Source: Chromatiaceae bacterium (GTDB lineage Bacteria; Pseudomonadota; Gammaproteobacteria; Chromatiales; Chromatiaceae). Taken from it: 41,654 nucleotides of DNA. Both the position numbers and the translations under genes were made by a program. Below are positions 6,985 to 16,288 of this stretch, in pieces (positions within the stretch are counted from its first letter, which is position 1; each line of letters opens with the position of its first letter). Below the pieces are notes generated by a model, which was not told the DNA's origin, did not search any database, and saw only the letters and a program-made list of their open reading frames with translations. The stretch spans positions 1 to 41,654 of the forward strand of contig JANQGF010000190.1 of NCBI GenBank assembly GCA_028277465.1. The letters run 5' to 3'.

Positions 6985-8361
6985 ACCCGCCGCTCGCTGC
7001 GCGTCAGGCTTTGGATCCGGGCCGCGGCCTCGATCGCGGTTGCCCTGATCGTCGCCGGCGCGGGGCTCCTGACCCTGTTCGAGCGCCATGTGGAGCGACG
7101 GATCGGTTCAGAGCTGCGGGTCCAACTCAATCAGCTCGCCGCCGCGATCCGGGTCGCCCCCGATGGCGAGCTCGATCTCACCCGCGAGCCGCTCGACCCA
7201 CGCTTCGGCCAGCCCCTGAGTGGATTCTACTGGCAGATCGATGACCCCAACCGGCCAGGGCTTCTGCGCTCACGCTCGCTGTGGGACGGCCTGATCGCGC
7301 TCCCCGAGGACCAACTCGACCCCGGCGCTGTCCATGCCCATGAGTTGGCAGGCCCCGGCGGCCAGACACTACTGGTGCGCGAGCGCCTCATCCTGCTGCG
7401 GTCTTCAGGGAATCTGGTCCCGCTCCGCTTGGCCGTCGGTCTCGATCGCGCCGAGCTCACCGCGGCGCGCGACGCCTTCGCGGCGGACATGCTGCCTTAT
7501 CTCGCATTGATCGTCCTGGTGCTGGCGCTCGCGACCCTGGTCCAGATCCAGACCGGGCTGGCACCATTGGAGAAGGTACGGCGCGGCGTGGGTGCCATCC
7601 GGTCCGGCCAGGCACCTCGGCTCACCCATGACTATCCAGACGAGCTCATGCCCTTGGTCAACGAGGTCAACGCACTGCTCTCCGCCCGCGCCCAGGCGGT
7701 CGAGCGCGCGCGCGCCTGGACCGCCGATCTGGCCCACGGCCTCAAGACCCCGCTCAACGCCCTGACCGCCGACGCGCAACGTCTGCGTGAGCAGGGTCAC
7801 CCGACCCTCGCGGACGACCTCGAGCAGCTCGCCCAAGCAATGCGCCGAAGGGTCGACCGCGAGCTGATCCGTGCCCGCGTGCGCTCCGGCGCCAAGGCCG
7901 ACAAGGCCAGGGTCGATGTCGCAGAGGCCGCCCGCCGCCTGTTGCGCACACTGAAACGGACACCCGAGGGTGGACGGCTCGACTGGCGGTTGGAGTTACC
8001 CTCCGAGGCCCACGCCGCACTCATGCCGGACGATCTGATGGATCTGCTCGGCAACCTGCTGGAGAATGCCGCCAAATGGGCTCGTACACGCGTTTGGCTG
8101 AACGTCACCGTCGGCGAGCGGATCGAGGTCCGGGTCGGTGACGACGGCCCGGGAGTGCGGAGCGAGCTGTTGTCGACCCTCGGCGAGCGCGGGCTGCGCC
8201 TGGACCAGCGCAAGGAAGGGACCGGACTGGGGCTCGCGATTGTCCGCGATATCCTCGACGCCTATGGTGGTGAGCTCGCCTTCGGATATACTGAAATAGG
8301 CGGGCTGATGGTCTCTGTGCGACTGCCAATGTCAGGAAGTCATTCGGAATACATGCAATGA
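6982..8361 (+). CDS. PhoQ/QseC-type sensor histidine kinase
   Basis: The 459-residue kinase has two membrane helices (about 10-32 and 170-188) enclosing a periplasmic sensor region of about 135 residues, then a HAMP-like segment. The dimerisation helix carries the phospho-acceptor His252 in WTADLAHGLKTPLNAL, a motif (AHGLKTPL) characteristic of the PhoQ branch. The ATPase domain shows the N box LLGNLLENAAKWA, the G1 box VGDDGPGV and the G2 box EGTGLGLAIVRDIL. It is the cognate kinase of the OmpR-type regulator upstream. The periplasmic ligand cannot be read from the sequence. Its stop overlaps the next start by four bases. Confidence 0.95.
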   Translation: MTRRSLRVRLWIRAAASIAVALIVAGAGLLTLFERHVERRIGSELRVQLNQLAAAIRVAPDGELDLTREPLDPRFGQPLSGFYWQIDDPNRPGLLRSRSLWDGLIALPEDQLDPGAVHAHELAGPGGQTLLVRERLILLRSSGNLVPLRLAVGLDRAELTAARDAFAADMLPYLALIVLVLALATLVQIQTGLAPLEKVRRGVGAIRSGQAPRLTHDYPDELMPLVNEVNALLSARAQAVERARAWTADLAHGLKTPLNALTADAQRLREQGHPTLADDLEQLAQAMRRRVDRELIRARVRSGAKADKARVDVAEAARRLLRTLKRTPEGGRLDWRLELPSEAHAALMPDDLMDLLGNLLENAAKWARTRVWLNVTVGERIEVRVGDDGPGVRSELLSTLGERGLRLDQRKEGTGLGLAIVRDILDAYGGELAFGYTEIGGLMVSVRLPMSGSHSEYMQ

Positions 8362-11300
8362 GACTCGCGATCCCTGCTTCCCTTGCTCGGCGGATGGCCA
8401 TGGCGTTGGCGCTCGGGCTCACCGTACCGGTCCTGCCCGCGCCCGCTGGCGACTTCGACGGAGACGGCCTCGCCGATGTCGTCTGGCGCCATCGCGAGCA
8501 TGGCAGGAATCAGATCTGGTGGGGTAACGCGGAGGGACTCGGGTCCGCCGACAAGACGGTGCTGGTACGGGAAGCGGATCGCGACTGGTCGATCGCCGCA
8601 ATGGGTGATTTCGACGGGGATGGACGGGACGATCTGCTCTGGCGCCACGGCGTCACAGGCGAGAATCGGATCTGGCGGAGCGGTGACCAAGCAACCCCGC
8701 TTCCGATCGACGACCGCGCCGATACCGCATGGCAGGCGGCCGGCACGGGAGATTTCAACGGCGACCGTCGAACGGACATCCTCTGGCACCATCGGCACAG
8801 GGGCCGGAACCAGCTTTGGCTCGGTCGAGCGAAGGGTCTCGGTCCTGCCGCCCGGCGCACGCTCGCGAGAGAACCTGATGCCGACTGGCGAATCGCCGCC
8901 GTCGGTGACTACGACGGCGACGGCTCGGCCGATATCCTCTGGCGGCATTCCGCTCTCGGGCACAATCGGATCTGGCGCGGCGGAGAGGCCACCAAAGATC
9001 TGCCGATCAAAGACCGTGTAGACAGGGGTTGGCAAGTCGCAGGCAGCGGCGATTTCAGTCGCGATGGCCGGACCGACATCCTTTGGCGTCACCTAGGCGA
9101 CGGTCGCACCCAGGTCTGGCTCGGCAGCCCGGAGAGGCTTGGGCCCGGCAACCAGAGGCGCCTGGCCCGACAGGCCGACCTCGAATGGCAGGTCGTCGGG
9201 CTCGGCGACTTCGACGGCGACACCCGTGCGGATATCCTCTGGCGTCATGCCAAGAGCGGCGATAACCAGATCTGGCTGGGCGGCGACCGGACGCAGTCGC
9301 TCCCCATCGCAGACCGTCGCGATCTTGACTGGAAGGTTGCCCCCTTCGTTCCCGAGGCTTCGTCGTCACCCGGTTCGGGTGCCCTCCTCTATCCGGACGA
9401 CCTCCAATACCGAGGTGCATTCCGCTTGCCAGAAGACACCATCCGGAGCACCTGGGGTTTCGGTGGCCATGGGATGAGCTTCTATCCTGACGGCGACCCC
9501 GGCAACGAGGACGCCTATCCCGGCTCGCTTTTCGGTGTGGGGAACCCGCTCGATGGCATGGTATCCGAGTTGGCCATTCCCGAGCCGCTGATCTCACCAT
9601 CCAAGAACATCGGCGACCTACCCGTCGCCAACACCCTGCAACCCTTCGCGGACATCAGTGGCGGTCGTCATGACGGGACCCTGGAGGGATTGATCTTGCG
9701 CGATGTCCAGTACTATCCGGCCCAGGGTCGCCAGAGACAGGACAAGCTCCATTGGGTCCTCTATGAGTATTACTTCCCGTCTGACGAGCTGGGGTTCGGT
9801 TGGAGCGGGCTCGATCTCTCCCATCCTCGCCCGCGCGGTGCCTGGAGGTTGGGCAAGCACTCCACCGCCGCCACCAATGGCTATCTCTTCACGATCCCGC
9901 GCGCCTGGGCCGACGACCAGACGCCGAATCAATACCTGGCCGCCGGCCGCAGCCGCATCGTCAACCAGGGTTCCTGGGGACCCGCGCTCTTCGCCTACGG
10001 CCCCTGGATCGACGGCAACCCACCAGCCGACGGTCGTCGTCTGACCGCGACCAGGCTGCTCTATTACCCCTGGGGTGACTGGGACACCGCCATCGACGAT
10101 CACACGGTCCGCGATTACTCGCAGTACGACATCTGGAGCGATGGCGCCTGGCTCACGCACCAGGGTCGCGCGGCGGTCATCTTCGCGGGAACCAAGGGTC
10201 TGCGCCTCTGGCAAGGCATCGAGTACTACGGTCACGCCAATGTCGACGGCTGTGGTGGCAAGGGCTACCATGCCGAGCCCTATGTGGGTCTCGTCATGTT
10301 CTACGACCCCGCGATGTTGGCTCGGGTTGCTGGGGGCCAACTCGAGCCCCATCAGGTCCAGCCCTACGCCATCCTGAATCTGGAGGACCGTCTCTTCGCC
10401 CAGGGCTGTCGACGCCACATTCTCGGCGGAGTCGGCTATGACCGTCAGAACGGCTTGCTCTATGTCCTCGAACAGGAGGTCGACCGGGTCGATGGAGCCC
10501 CACTCGTGCATGTCTTCGCCATCAGTCCGCAGGGCGCCAGCGCCGACGACACGCCACCCACGGCTCCGCGCCGGCTAAGGGTGCGGGCGGCGAGTGCCAC
10601 CCAGGTGGATCTGGCTTGGGATGCGGCGCACGACGACCGCCATCTCGTCGGTTATGTCCTCTCTCGCTATGACGAGCCGATCGCAACGACCACCAAGACC
10701 CGCTTTCGTGATACCAAGGTGAATCCCGACTCCACCTACTCCTACTCGGTCGCTGCCTGGGACGCCTCTTACAACCTTGGCTCGGCGGCCAGGATCATCG
10801 CCACAACGCCTGGGTCGACGAGCGACGCTCGCGTACCCATCATCGCCAATATCCAATACAGTGACCTCCACCGGCGAGGGATTCGGATCCGCTGGCTTAC
10901 CGACGAGCCAGCCACCACCGAGTTCACCTATGGCATCCAGTACTCGGGCGAGGAGAAGACCTATTCGGACCTCAGACTCACCCGCCGACATGAAGCCGTG
11001 CTGACCGGCCTCACCCCCTGCTCGACCTATTTCATACCCGATTTCGTCAGCAGGGATGCCGCGGGCAATACCAACGAGTTCGCAGTGGAACAGTGGCAGT
11101 TCACGACCTCCTGCGGGAGCGAGAACGACCGACCAGCACTCAATGGCATCGGCTCGCGCCGAGTCGTACGGGGCGCTCGCGTGACCTTCAGACTCGATGC
11201 CTTCGACCGCGACGCCGACGATACACTGACCTTTGGCGCCAGCGGTCTTCCCCCTGGCGCAAGCCTCGACGCGAAGACCGGCGAGTTCTCCTGGATACCC

Positions 11301-11396
11301 GCCACGAATGGCCGCCATGTGATCACCTTCAGCGTCAGCGATGGCGACCAGACCGACAGCGAGGAGGTCGTCTTCTTCGTAGTGACCGGGCCATGA
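8358..11396 (+). CDS. Secreted FG-GAP/VCBS repeat protein with FN3 and Ig-like domains
   Basis: The 1012-residue protein has a signal peptide (about 1-30) followed by six FG-GAP/VCBS repeats (about 31-330), each with a loop such as GDFDGDGLADVVWRH, probably calcium-binding blades of a beta-propeller. The middle (about 345-720) is an unrecognised domain rich in Trp, Tyr and Gly. It is followed by a fibronectin type III-like segment (PTAPRRLRVRAASATQVDLA), a second FN3-like segment and a C-terminal putative-Ig domain (FSWIPATNGRHVITFSV). It is likely exported and binds or processes an extracellular ligand; no catalytic motif is obvious. The ATGA overlap with the kinase gene places it in the two-component operon, suggesting it is an output or sensor partner. 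Confidence 0.85.
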   Translation: MRLAIPASLARRMAMALALGLTVPVLPAPAGDFDGDGLADVVWRHREHGRNQIWWGNAEGLGSADKTVLVREADRDWSIAAMGDFDGDGRDDLLWRHGVTGENRIWRSGDQATPLPIDDRADTAWQAAGTGDFNGDRRTDILWHHRHRGRNQLWLGRAKGLGPAARRTLAREPDADWRIAAVGDYDGDGSADILWRHSALGHNRIWRGGEATKDLPIKDRVDRGWQVAGSGDFSRDGRTDILWRHLGDGRTQVWLGSPERLGPGNQRRLARQADLEWQVVGLGDFDGDTRADILWRHAKSGDNQIWLGGDRTQSLPIADRRDLDWKVAPFVPEASSSPGSGALLYPDDLQYRGAFRLPEDTIRSTWGFGGHGMSFYPDGDPGNEDAYPGSLFGVGNPLDGMVSELAIPEPLISPSKNIGDLPVANTLQPFADISGGRHDGTLEGLILRDVQYYPAQGRQRQDKLHWVLYEYYFPSDELGFGWSGLDLSHPRPRGAWRLGKHSTAATNGYLFTIPRAWADDQTPNQYLAAGRSRIVNQGSWGPALFAYGPWIDGNPPADGRRLTATRLLYYPWGDWDTAIDDHTVRDYSQYDIWSDGAWLTHQGRAAVIFAGTKGLRLWQGIEYYGHANVDGCGGKGYHAEPYVGLVMFYDPAMLARVAGGQLEPHQVQPYAILNLEDRLFAQGCRRHILGGVGYDRQNGLLYVLEQEVDRVDGAPLVHVFAISPQGASADDTPPTAPRRLRVRAASATQVDLAWDAAHDDRHLVGYVLSRYDEPIATTTKTRFRDTKVNPDSTYSYSVAAWDASYNLGSAARIIATTPGSTSDARVPIIANIQYSDLHRRGIRIRWLTDEPATTEFTYGIQYSGEEKTYSDLRLTRRHEAVLTGLTPCSTYFIPDFVSRDAAGNTNEFAVEQWQFTTSCGSENDRPALNGIGSRRVVRGARVTFRLDAFDRDADDTLTFGASGLPPGASLDAKTGEFSWIPATNGRHVITFSVSDGDQTDSEEVVFFVVTGP

Positions 11397-11517
11397 CACC
11401 AGTCTCAGGTCGACTGACACCAGCGCGCGCCACAGTCTGAGCCGACCCCTCCAGGCGGGAAGGCTGGTGACCGCCTGCACCTTCATCCTCCTCACCGCCG
11501 AGCAGAGACCACACCCG

Positions 11518-12951
11518 ATGCAGCATCAGGCAAGACGCTTATTGTCCCTTTCATTGCCTTCGGTTCCGATTCTCCTTTTTCCGGACCCGGTCCTCGCCTC
11601 CCAAGGCCTGGCGCATCTGGATCTGACGAGCGCCTGGGTCGGGTATGCGGCCCTTATCATCTTCGTGGTGGCCTACGGGCTGGTGATGGCGGAGGAATTC
11701 ACCCAGCTGCGCAAGTCGAAGCCGGTCGTGCTGGCCGCGGGCTTGATCTGGATCCTGGTTGCCTACTATTACTCGACGCATCAGGGCGATTCGGAGCAGG
11801 TGGGCGAGGCGCTGCGGCACAACATCATGGAGTACGCCGAGCTCTTCCTCTTCCTCCTGGTGGCGATGACCTATATCAACACGATGGAGGAACGGGGCGT
11901 CTTCGAAGCGCTGCGTGCCTGGCTCGTGCGGAGCGGCTTCAGCTATCGGAAACTCTTCTGGACCACTGGATTTCTCGCCTTCTTCATCTCACCGGTCGCA
12001 GACAACCTGACCACGGCCTTATTGATGTGTGCCGTCGTGATGGCGGTCGGAGCCGACAATCCGCGTTTCGTGGCACTTGGCTGCATCAATATCGTCGTTG
12101 CCGCCAACGCCGGCGGCGCCTTCAGCCCTTTCGGGGACATCACGACACTCATGGTGTGGCAGAAGGGGGTCATCGCGTTTCAGACCTTCCTGCTGCTGTT
12201 CATCCCTTCACTGGTCAACTTTCTGGTCCCGGCCTATTTCATCCAGCGCGCGATACCGGACCTGGGGCCAGCGCCGAGCGACGAGCAGGTCCGCATGAAA
12301 CGCGGGGCGAAGCGGGTCGTGCTGCTGTTCCTGCTGACGATCGCGACCGCCGTCAGCGTTCACAGTTTTCTGCACCTTCCGCCCGTACTGGGAATGATGA
12401 CCGGCCTCGCCTATCTGAAGATCTTTGGGTTCTACCTAAGGCGCACCAGCGAGCTCTCGACGGTCCGCGCCGGCACGGTGGAGGACAGCATGCCCTTCGA
12501 CATCTTCAACAAGATCGCACGCGCTGAGTGGGACACACTGCTGTTCTTCTATGGCGTGGTCCTCTGTGTGGGCGGGCTCGGCTTCATCGGCTATCTGGAG
12601 CTGCTGTCGCATGCCGCCTACATCGACCTCGGCGCCACGGTCGCGAATACCCTGGTCGGTATCCTGTCGGCCATCGTCGACAACATCCCGGTCATGTTCG
12701 CGGTACTGACGATGAATCCGGACATGTCTCAGGGTCAGTGGCTGTTGGTGACACTCACCGCCGGCGTCGGCGGCAGCCTGCTCTCCATCGGGTCGGCGGC
12801 GGGGGTGGCCTTGATGGGTCAGACGAAGGGTATCTATACCTTCTTCGAGCACCTCCGCTGGACCCACGTCATCGCGCTGGGTTATTTCGCCAGCATCCTT
12901 GCGCACTTCATCGTCAACGGTTGGACCTTCTCGATCCCCGTCGGCAGCTGA
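11518..12951 (+). CDS. nhaD: NhaD-type Na+/H+ antiporter
   Basis: This polytopic protein (477 aa from this start) has about eleven membrane helices and the features of the NhaD family in the ion transporter superfamily: NIMEYAELFLFLLVAMTYIN, FFISPVADNLTTALLM, VVAANAGGAFSPFGDITTLM and, near the end, IVDNIPVMFAVL. The paired SP..DNLTTAL and SAIVDNIPVM stretches form the two substrate-binding re-entrant halves. It exports Na+ or Li+ in exchange for protons. I chose this ATG because it leads directly into a hydrophobic signal-like helix; a GTG 17 codons upstream is possible. It is a single gene, and a palindrome at 13020-13047 lies shortly after its stop. Confidence 0.92.
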   Translation: MQHQARRLLSLSLPSVPILLFPDPVLASQGLAHLDLTSAWVGYAALIIFVVAYGLVMAEEFTQLRKSKPVVLAAGLIWILVAYYYSTHQGDSEQVGEALRHNIMEYAELFLFLLVAMTYINTMEERGVFEALRAWLVRSGFSYRKLFWTTGFLAFFISPVADNLTTALLMCAVVMAVGADNPRFVALGCINIVVAANAGGAFSPFGDITTLMVWQKGVIAFQTFLLLFIPSLVNFLVPAYFIQRAIPDLGPAPSDEQVRMKRGAKRVVLLFLLTIATAVSVHSFLHLPPVLGMMTGLAYLKIFGFYLRRTSELSTVRAGTVEDSMPFDIFNKIARAEWDTLLFFYGVVLCVGGLGFIGYLELLSHAAYIDLGATVANTLVGILSAIVDNIPVMFAVLTMNPDMSQGQWLLVTLTAGVGGSLLSIGSAAGVALMGQTKGIYTFFEHLRWTHVIALGYFASILAHFIVNGWTFSIPVGS

Positions 12952-13019
12952 GATGGGCGGTATCATCCTAGAAGCGGCCTCCATCCAGGCAGTGAGGTCG
13001 CATGAAGCGAGCGGCGCTT

Positions 13020-13047
13020 GTTGGGCTTCGCTCTCGCTCAGCCCAAC
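13020..13047. repeat. GTTGGGC palindrome, second copy of the dispersed element
   Basis: GTTGGGCT (13020-13027) and AGCCCAAC (13040-13047) form an 8-bp hairpin with a TCGCTCTCGCTC loop, 68 bp after the nhaD stop. It matches the inner hairpin of the element at 1-87. It may attenuate transcription between the convergent nhaD and coiled-coil genes, but no T-run follows. Confidence 0.55.
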
Positions 13048-13091
13048 CTCAGCCGGTCGATCTCTTGGGTAAATTCTTTCCAGGAAATCGC

Positions 13092-13586
13092 CTAAGGCCA
13101 CAGCTTCAAAGCACCCACGACCAAGGCGCCGACGGACAGCGTCGTGGCAAAAGACCAGATCATGAAGCGATCGATCCGCCGCGTGAGCTCCTCGAAGCGT
13201 TTATCCATCGATTCGAAGCGTTTATCCATCGATTCGAAGCGCCTATCCATCGACTCGAATCGCTTATTGACGTCTTCGAAACGTCTGTCCATGGCCTCAA
13301 AACGCTTGTCGACAGCCTCGAAACGCTTGTCCACGGCCTCGAAACGCTTGTCAACAGCCTCGAAGCCTTTTTGCATCTCTTGCTGCATGGCGTCGAAGCG
13401 TCGATCCATCTGCTCCAGGATGGTCTTGATCAGCTCACGTTGGTGTTTGAGCTCTTCCTCGACACGTACCATCCGCTCGCGCAGCTCGATCTCATAGACG
13501 GCGGGCGGCTTGCCCAGGGATTGTTCGGCAAGCCAGTCGCCCAGGTGGTCTTTGATGAACTGAATGTCTTCGTTGGCCAGGGTCAT
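13092..13586 (-). CDS. Heptad-repeat coiled-coil protein with C-terminal membrane anchor
   Basis: The 164-residue protein starts with a helical N-terminus (MTLANEDIQFIKDHLGDWLA). It then has a long coiled coil (about 35-135) made of near-identical seven-residue repeats of the type KRFEAVD / RRFESMD, and a single C-terminal membrane helix (FATTLSVGALVVGALKLW). It probably forms a parallel helical bundle anchored to the membrane; the function is unknown. The frame is open 11 codons upstream only from a TTG, so I took the first ATG. The protein repeats are mirrored in a 21-bp DNA tandem repeat, so copy number can change by slippage without breaking the frame. Confidence 0.75.
   Translation of the reverse strand: MTLANEDIQFIKDHLGDWLAEQSLGKPPAVYEIELRERMVRVEEELKHQRELIKTILEQMDRRFDAMQQEMQKGFEAVDKRFEAVDKRFEAVDKRFEAMDRRFEDVNKRFESMDRRFESMDKRFESMDKRFEELTRRIDRFMIWSFATTLSVGALVVGALKLWP
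13192..13380 (-). repeat. 21-bp tandem repeat inside the coiled-coil gene
   Basis: Units beginning TCGAAGCG or TCGAAACG start exactly every 21 bp at 13192, 13213, 13234, 13255, 13276, 13297, 13318, 13339 and 13360. Each unit encodes one heptad. The first three units are almost identical in DNA, indicating recent duplication. This is a coding minisatellite, not a CRISPR array, since there are no spacers. Confidence 0.9.
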
Positions 13587-13784
13587 GATCAAATGGATGA
13601 CAACAAGCTGAGGAATCAAGTATAGCCCCGCAGGCCCAGACCCAGACCGCGAATCCGAAGCGCTATCGCCGCGCGCCTTACCGCTGATGGAATCGCGCCG
13701 GCGCCATGCCTCGATTGCGGTCCGCGGTGCAAATCGACACCGCTCGGGCAGCAGGATCCCGGTCAGCCGCAGGCCCGCCGCTGC

Positions 13785-15005
13785 TCAATCCAGCATCTCG
13801 AGATCGCGATCGCGCATCCCGAGCAGATAGAGGATGCCGTCGAGTCCGACCGTGGCGATGGAGTGACGGGCCTGTTGGGTGACGATGGGCTTGGCATGAA
13901 AGGCGATGCCGAGACCGGCGATCGAGAGCATCGGCAGGTCGTTGGCTCCGTCGCCCACGGCAATGACCTGCTCCAAGCGGATCCCTTCGAGTGCGGCGAT
14001 CTCACGTAGCAGCGCGGCCTTGCGGGCACCGTCGATGATCTCGCCGCTGACCTCACCGGTCAATCGGCCATCGCGAAGCCCCAGCCGATTGGCGTAGACA
14101 TAGTCGATACCGAAGCGCCGCTGCAAGTGCTCGGCGAAGTAAGTGAAGCCACCGGACAGAATGGCGATCTTGTAACCCAACCGCTTGAGGCTGGCGATCA
14201 GGCGGTCGGCCCCTTCGGTGATGGGGAGGGTCTGGGCGATCTCGGCCAGCACCGACTCTTCCAACCCTTCGAGCAATGCCATGCGGCGGCGAAAACTCGC
14301 CTGGAAATCCAGTTCGCCGCGCATGGCCGCCTCGGTGATCGCGGCCACCTCGGGGCCGACGCCGGCCGCCACCGCGAGCTCGTCGATCACCTCGGTCTGG
14401 ATCAGGGTCGAATCCATGTCGAAACAGACGAGACGCCGGTTGCGACGGAAGACATCATCCTCCTGGACCGCGATGTCGACCCCGATCACCTGTCCCAGCG
14501 CCAGGAGCGCGGCGTGCAGGGCGCAGAGATCCTCGACCGTGCCGCGTACCGAGAGCTCGACGGAGGCCAGGGGATGCGGACCCGGATCGCGGCGCGAGAT
14601 ACGCCCGGTCAAGCGCACGATGCGGTCCACATTGAGGCCTTGCTCGGCCACCACGGCGGTGACGCGTGCGATCTGCTCGGCCTCGATCTCGCGGCCCAGC
14701 AGGGTCAAGATATGCCGCGGCCGCCCCTGCTCCAACACCCAGCCTTCATAGTCATCCGCATCGATGGGGGTGAAGCGGATGTCGAGCCCCATGCCATGCG
14801 CACGGAACAAGAGCTCCTTGAACACGGGGCAGTCGGGACCCTCGCTGGACAGCTCGACCAAGAGGCCCAGTGTCAGGGCGTTATGAATGGTCGACTGGCC
14901 GATATCCAAGATGGGGACCTGATAACGGGCGAGGACCTGGGTCAGCGCCGCCGCAATGCCGGGCCGATCTCCGCCTGTCACATTGATGAGAAGGATCTCG
15001 CCCAT
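13785..15005 (-). CDS. serB: Phosphoserine phosphatase with tandem ACT domains
   Basis: SerB dephosphorylates phosphoserine, the last step of serine synthesis. The 406-residue protein has two N-terminal ACT regulatory domains (about 1-85 and 95-180; the first begins LLINVTGGDRPGIAAALTQV) and a C-terminal HAD phosphatase domain. HAD motif I is CFDMDSTLIQTEVIDELA, motif II is AILSGGFTYF and motif IV is VIAVGDGANDLPML. The double-ACT form, longer than the E. coli enzyme, is known in pseudomonads and mycobacteria, where ACT domains can bind serine for feedback control. It appears to be a single transcription unit, with 56 bp between it and the lipid gene upstream. Confidence 0.95.
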   Translation of the reverse strand: MGEILLINVTGGDRPGIAAALTQVLARYQVPILDIGQSTIHNALTLGLLVELSSEGPDCPVFKELLFRAHGMGLDIRFTPIDADDYEGWVLEQGRPRHILTLLGREIEAEQIARVTAVVAEQGLNVDRIVRLTGRISRRDPGPHPLASVELSVRGTVEDLCALHAALLALGQVIGVDIAVQEDDVFRRNRRLVCFDMDSTLIQTEVIDELAVAAGVGPEVAAITEAAMRGELDFQASFRRRMALLEGLEESVLAEIAQTLPITEGADRLIASLKRLGYKIAILSGGFTYFAEHLQRRFGIDYVYANRLGLRDGRLTGEVSGEIIDGARKAALLREIAALEGIRLEQVIAVGDGANDLPMLSIAGLGIAFHAKPIVTQQARHSIATVGLDGILYLLGMRDRDLEMLD

Positions 15006-15061
15006 GTCAGCTCCGATCGCTTGGATCCCGACCAGACCCGATCCGTGGCCAACCGGCGGAC

Positions 15062-16288
15062 TCAGGCCTCACCCGGAACCTCGAGCAGCGTCTGGACCAG
15101 ATCGATACTACCCGCCCGGAAGCCCGCCTCGCAGTAGGCGAGATAATACTCCCACATGCGACGGAAGGTCTCGCCATAGCCGAGTGCACCGATCTCCTTG
15201 GCCGCGGCCCGGAAGCGTGTCCGCCAGCGCTCGAGTGTCTCGGCATAATCACGACCATGCCAGCGCGTCTCCAGGGTCCGCAAACCGCAATCCCGTGCCA
15301 GCCCCTCCATGCTTGCGGGCGACGGGAGCATACCACCCGGGAAGATATAGAGTTGAACGAAATCGGGGCGGCCTCGATAGATCGGGAAGATGTCATCACC
15401 GATGGTGATGACCTGAAGCGCGACCCGGCCTCCTGGTCGCACCAGCCGCCGCAGCGCCCCATAGTAAGCCGGCCAGTAGGTCTCGCCGACTGCCTCCATC
15501 ATCTCGATCGAGACGGCGTGATCGAACTGTCCCTGGATATCCCGATAGTCCTGGAGCCTGAGTTCGACTTGATCCGACAAGCCCGCGGCAGCTATCCGCC
15601 GACGCCCGTACTCGAGCTGTTCGCGCGACAGGGTCACCCCGGTGACCCTGAGACCGCGGCTCGCCGCCACCTCTGCCAAACCGCCCCAGCCGCAGCCGAT
15701 CTCCAGGAGATGCTCCCCGGGTCTGGCACCCAGACCGTCGAGCAGCCGCTCGTACTTGCGGCGCTGAGCCATCTCCAGCGAGTCCGCGTCGCCATCTTCG
15801 AACAGGGCGGAGGAATAGGTCATGCTGTCATCGAGCCAGCACCGATAGAAGTCGTTGCCCAGATCATAGTGACGAGCGATGTTGCGCCGGCTGTTGAGAC
15901 GATGGTTATGGCGCAGCAAATGGACCAGCCGATCCCAAAGCCGTGACCAACGCATCCCTTGAAAGCCGCGTTCGAGGTGTTCCTCATTGTCGAGCAACAC
16001 CTCCAAGAGCGCGGCGAGATCCGGCGTGTCCCAATGACCCTCGACATAGGACTCCCCGAAACCGACCTCGCCGCGCGTCAGGAGGCGCAATGCCAGCATG
16101 AAGGATCGCCTGATCTCGAGGACTCCTGAATCACCCTCGAAACGCCCGCGATAATGCGCCCGGCTTCCGTCCGGGAAATGCACGCTGAGTTGCCCGAAGG
16201 CGAGGTTGCGGCAGAAACCACCGATCAGCCGAGCGGGCCAGCTTGGCCCGCTCGGCGCATCACCATCCAATAATTCCTCCGCGGACAT
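15062..16288 (-). CDS. Cyclopropane-fatty-acyl-phospholipid synthase family methyltransferase
   Basis: The 408-residue enzyme uses AdoMet to methylate or cyclopropanate unsaturated acyl chains of membrane phospholipids. Visible features are NIARHYDLGNDFYRCWLDD before the core, the AdoMet motif LEIGCGWGGLAEVAA, VSIEMMEAVGETYW and the C-terminal YCEAGFRAGSIDLVQ. I used the ATG whose A overlaps the last base of the DUF1365 stop (TAATG); the frame is open a further 109 codons but that overlaps DUF1365 and shows no homology. It is the last gene of the FAD oxidase - DUF1365 - CFA trio, a cluster known from sigmaE/ChrR regulons of proteobacteria. Related methyltransferases act in furan fatty acid synthesis, so the product need not be a cyclopropane. 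Confidence 0.88.
   Translation of the reverse strand: MSAEELLDGDAPSGPSWPARLIGGFCRNLAFGQLSVHFPDGSRAHYRGRFEGDSGVLEIRRSFMLALRLLTRGEVGFGESYVEGHWDTPDLAALLEVLLDNEEHLERGFQGMRWSRLWDRLVHLLRHNHRLNSRRNIARHYDLGNDFYRCWLDDSMTYSSALFEDGDADSLEMAQRRKYERLLDGLGARPGEHLLEIGCGWGGLAEVAASRGLRVTGVTLSREQLEYGRRRIAAAGLSDQVELRLQDYRDIQGQFDHAVSIEMMEAVGETYWPAYYGALRRLVRPGGRVALQVITIGDDIFPIYRGRPDFVQLYIFPGGMLPSPASMEGLARDCGLRTLETRWHGRDYAETLERWRTRFRAAAKEIGALGYGETFRRMWEYYLAYCEAGFRAGSIDLVQTLLEVPGEA

Noticed and set aside
13192-13380. Regular 21-bp repeats that could be taken for a CRISPR array
   Set aside because: The units are contiguous with no spacers and encode heptads of a coiled coil in frame.
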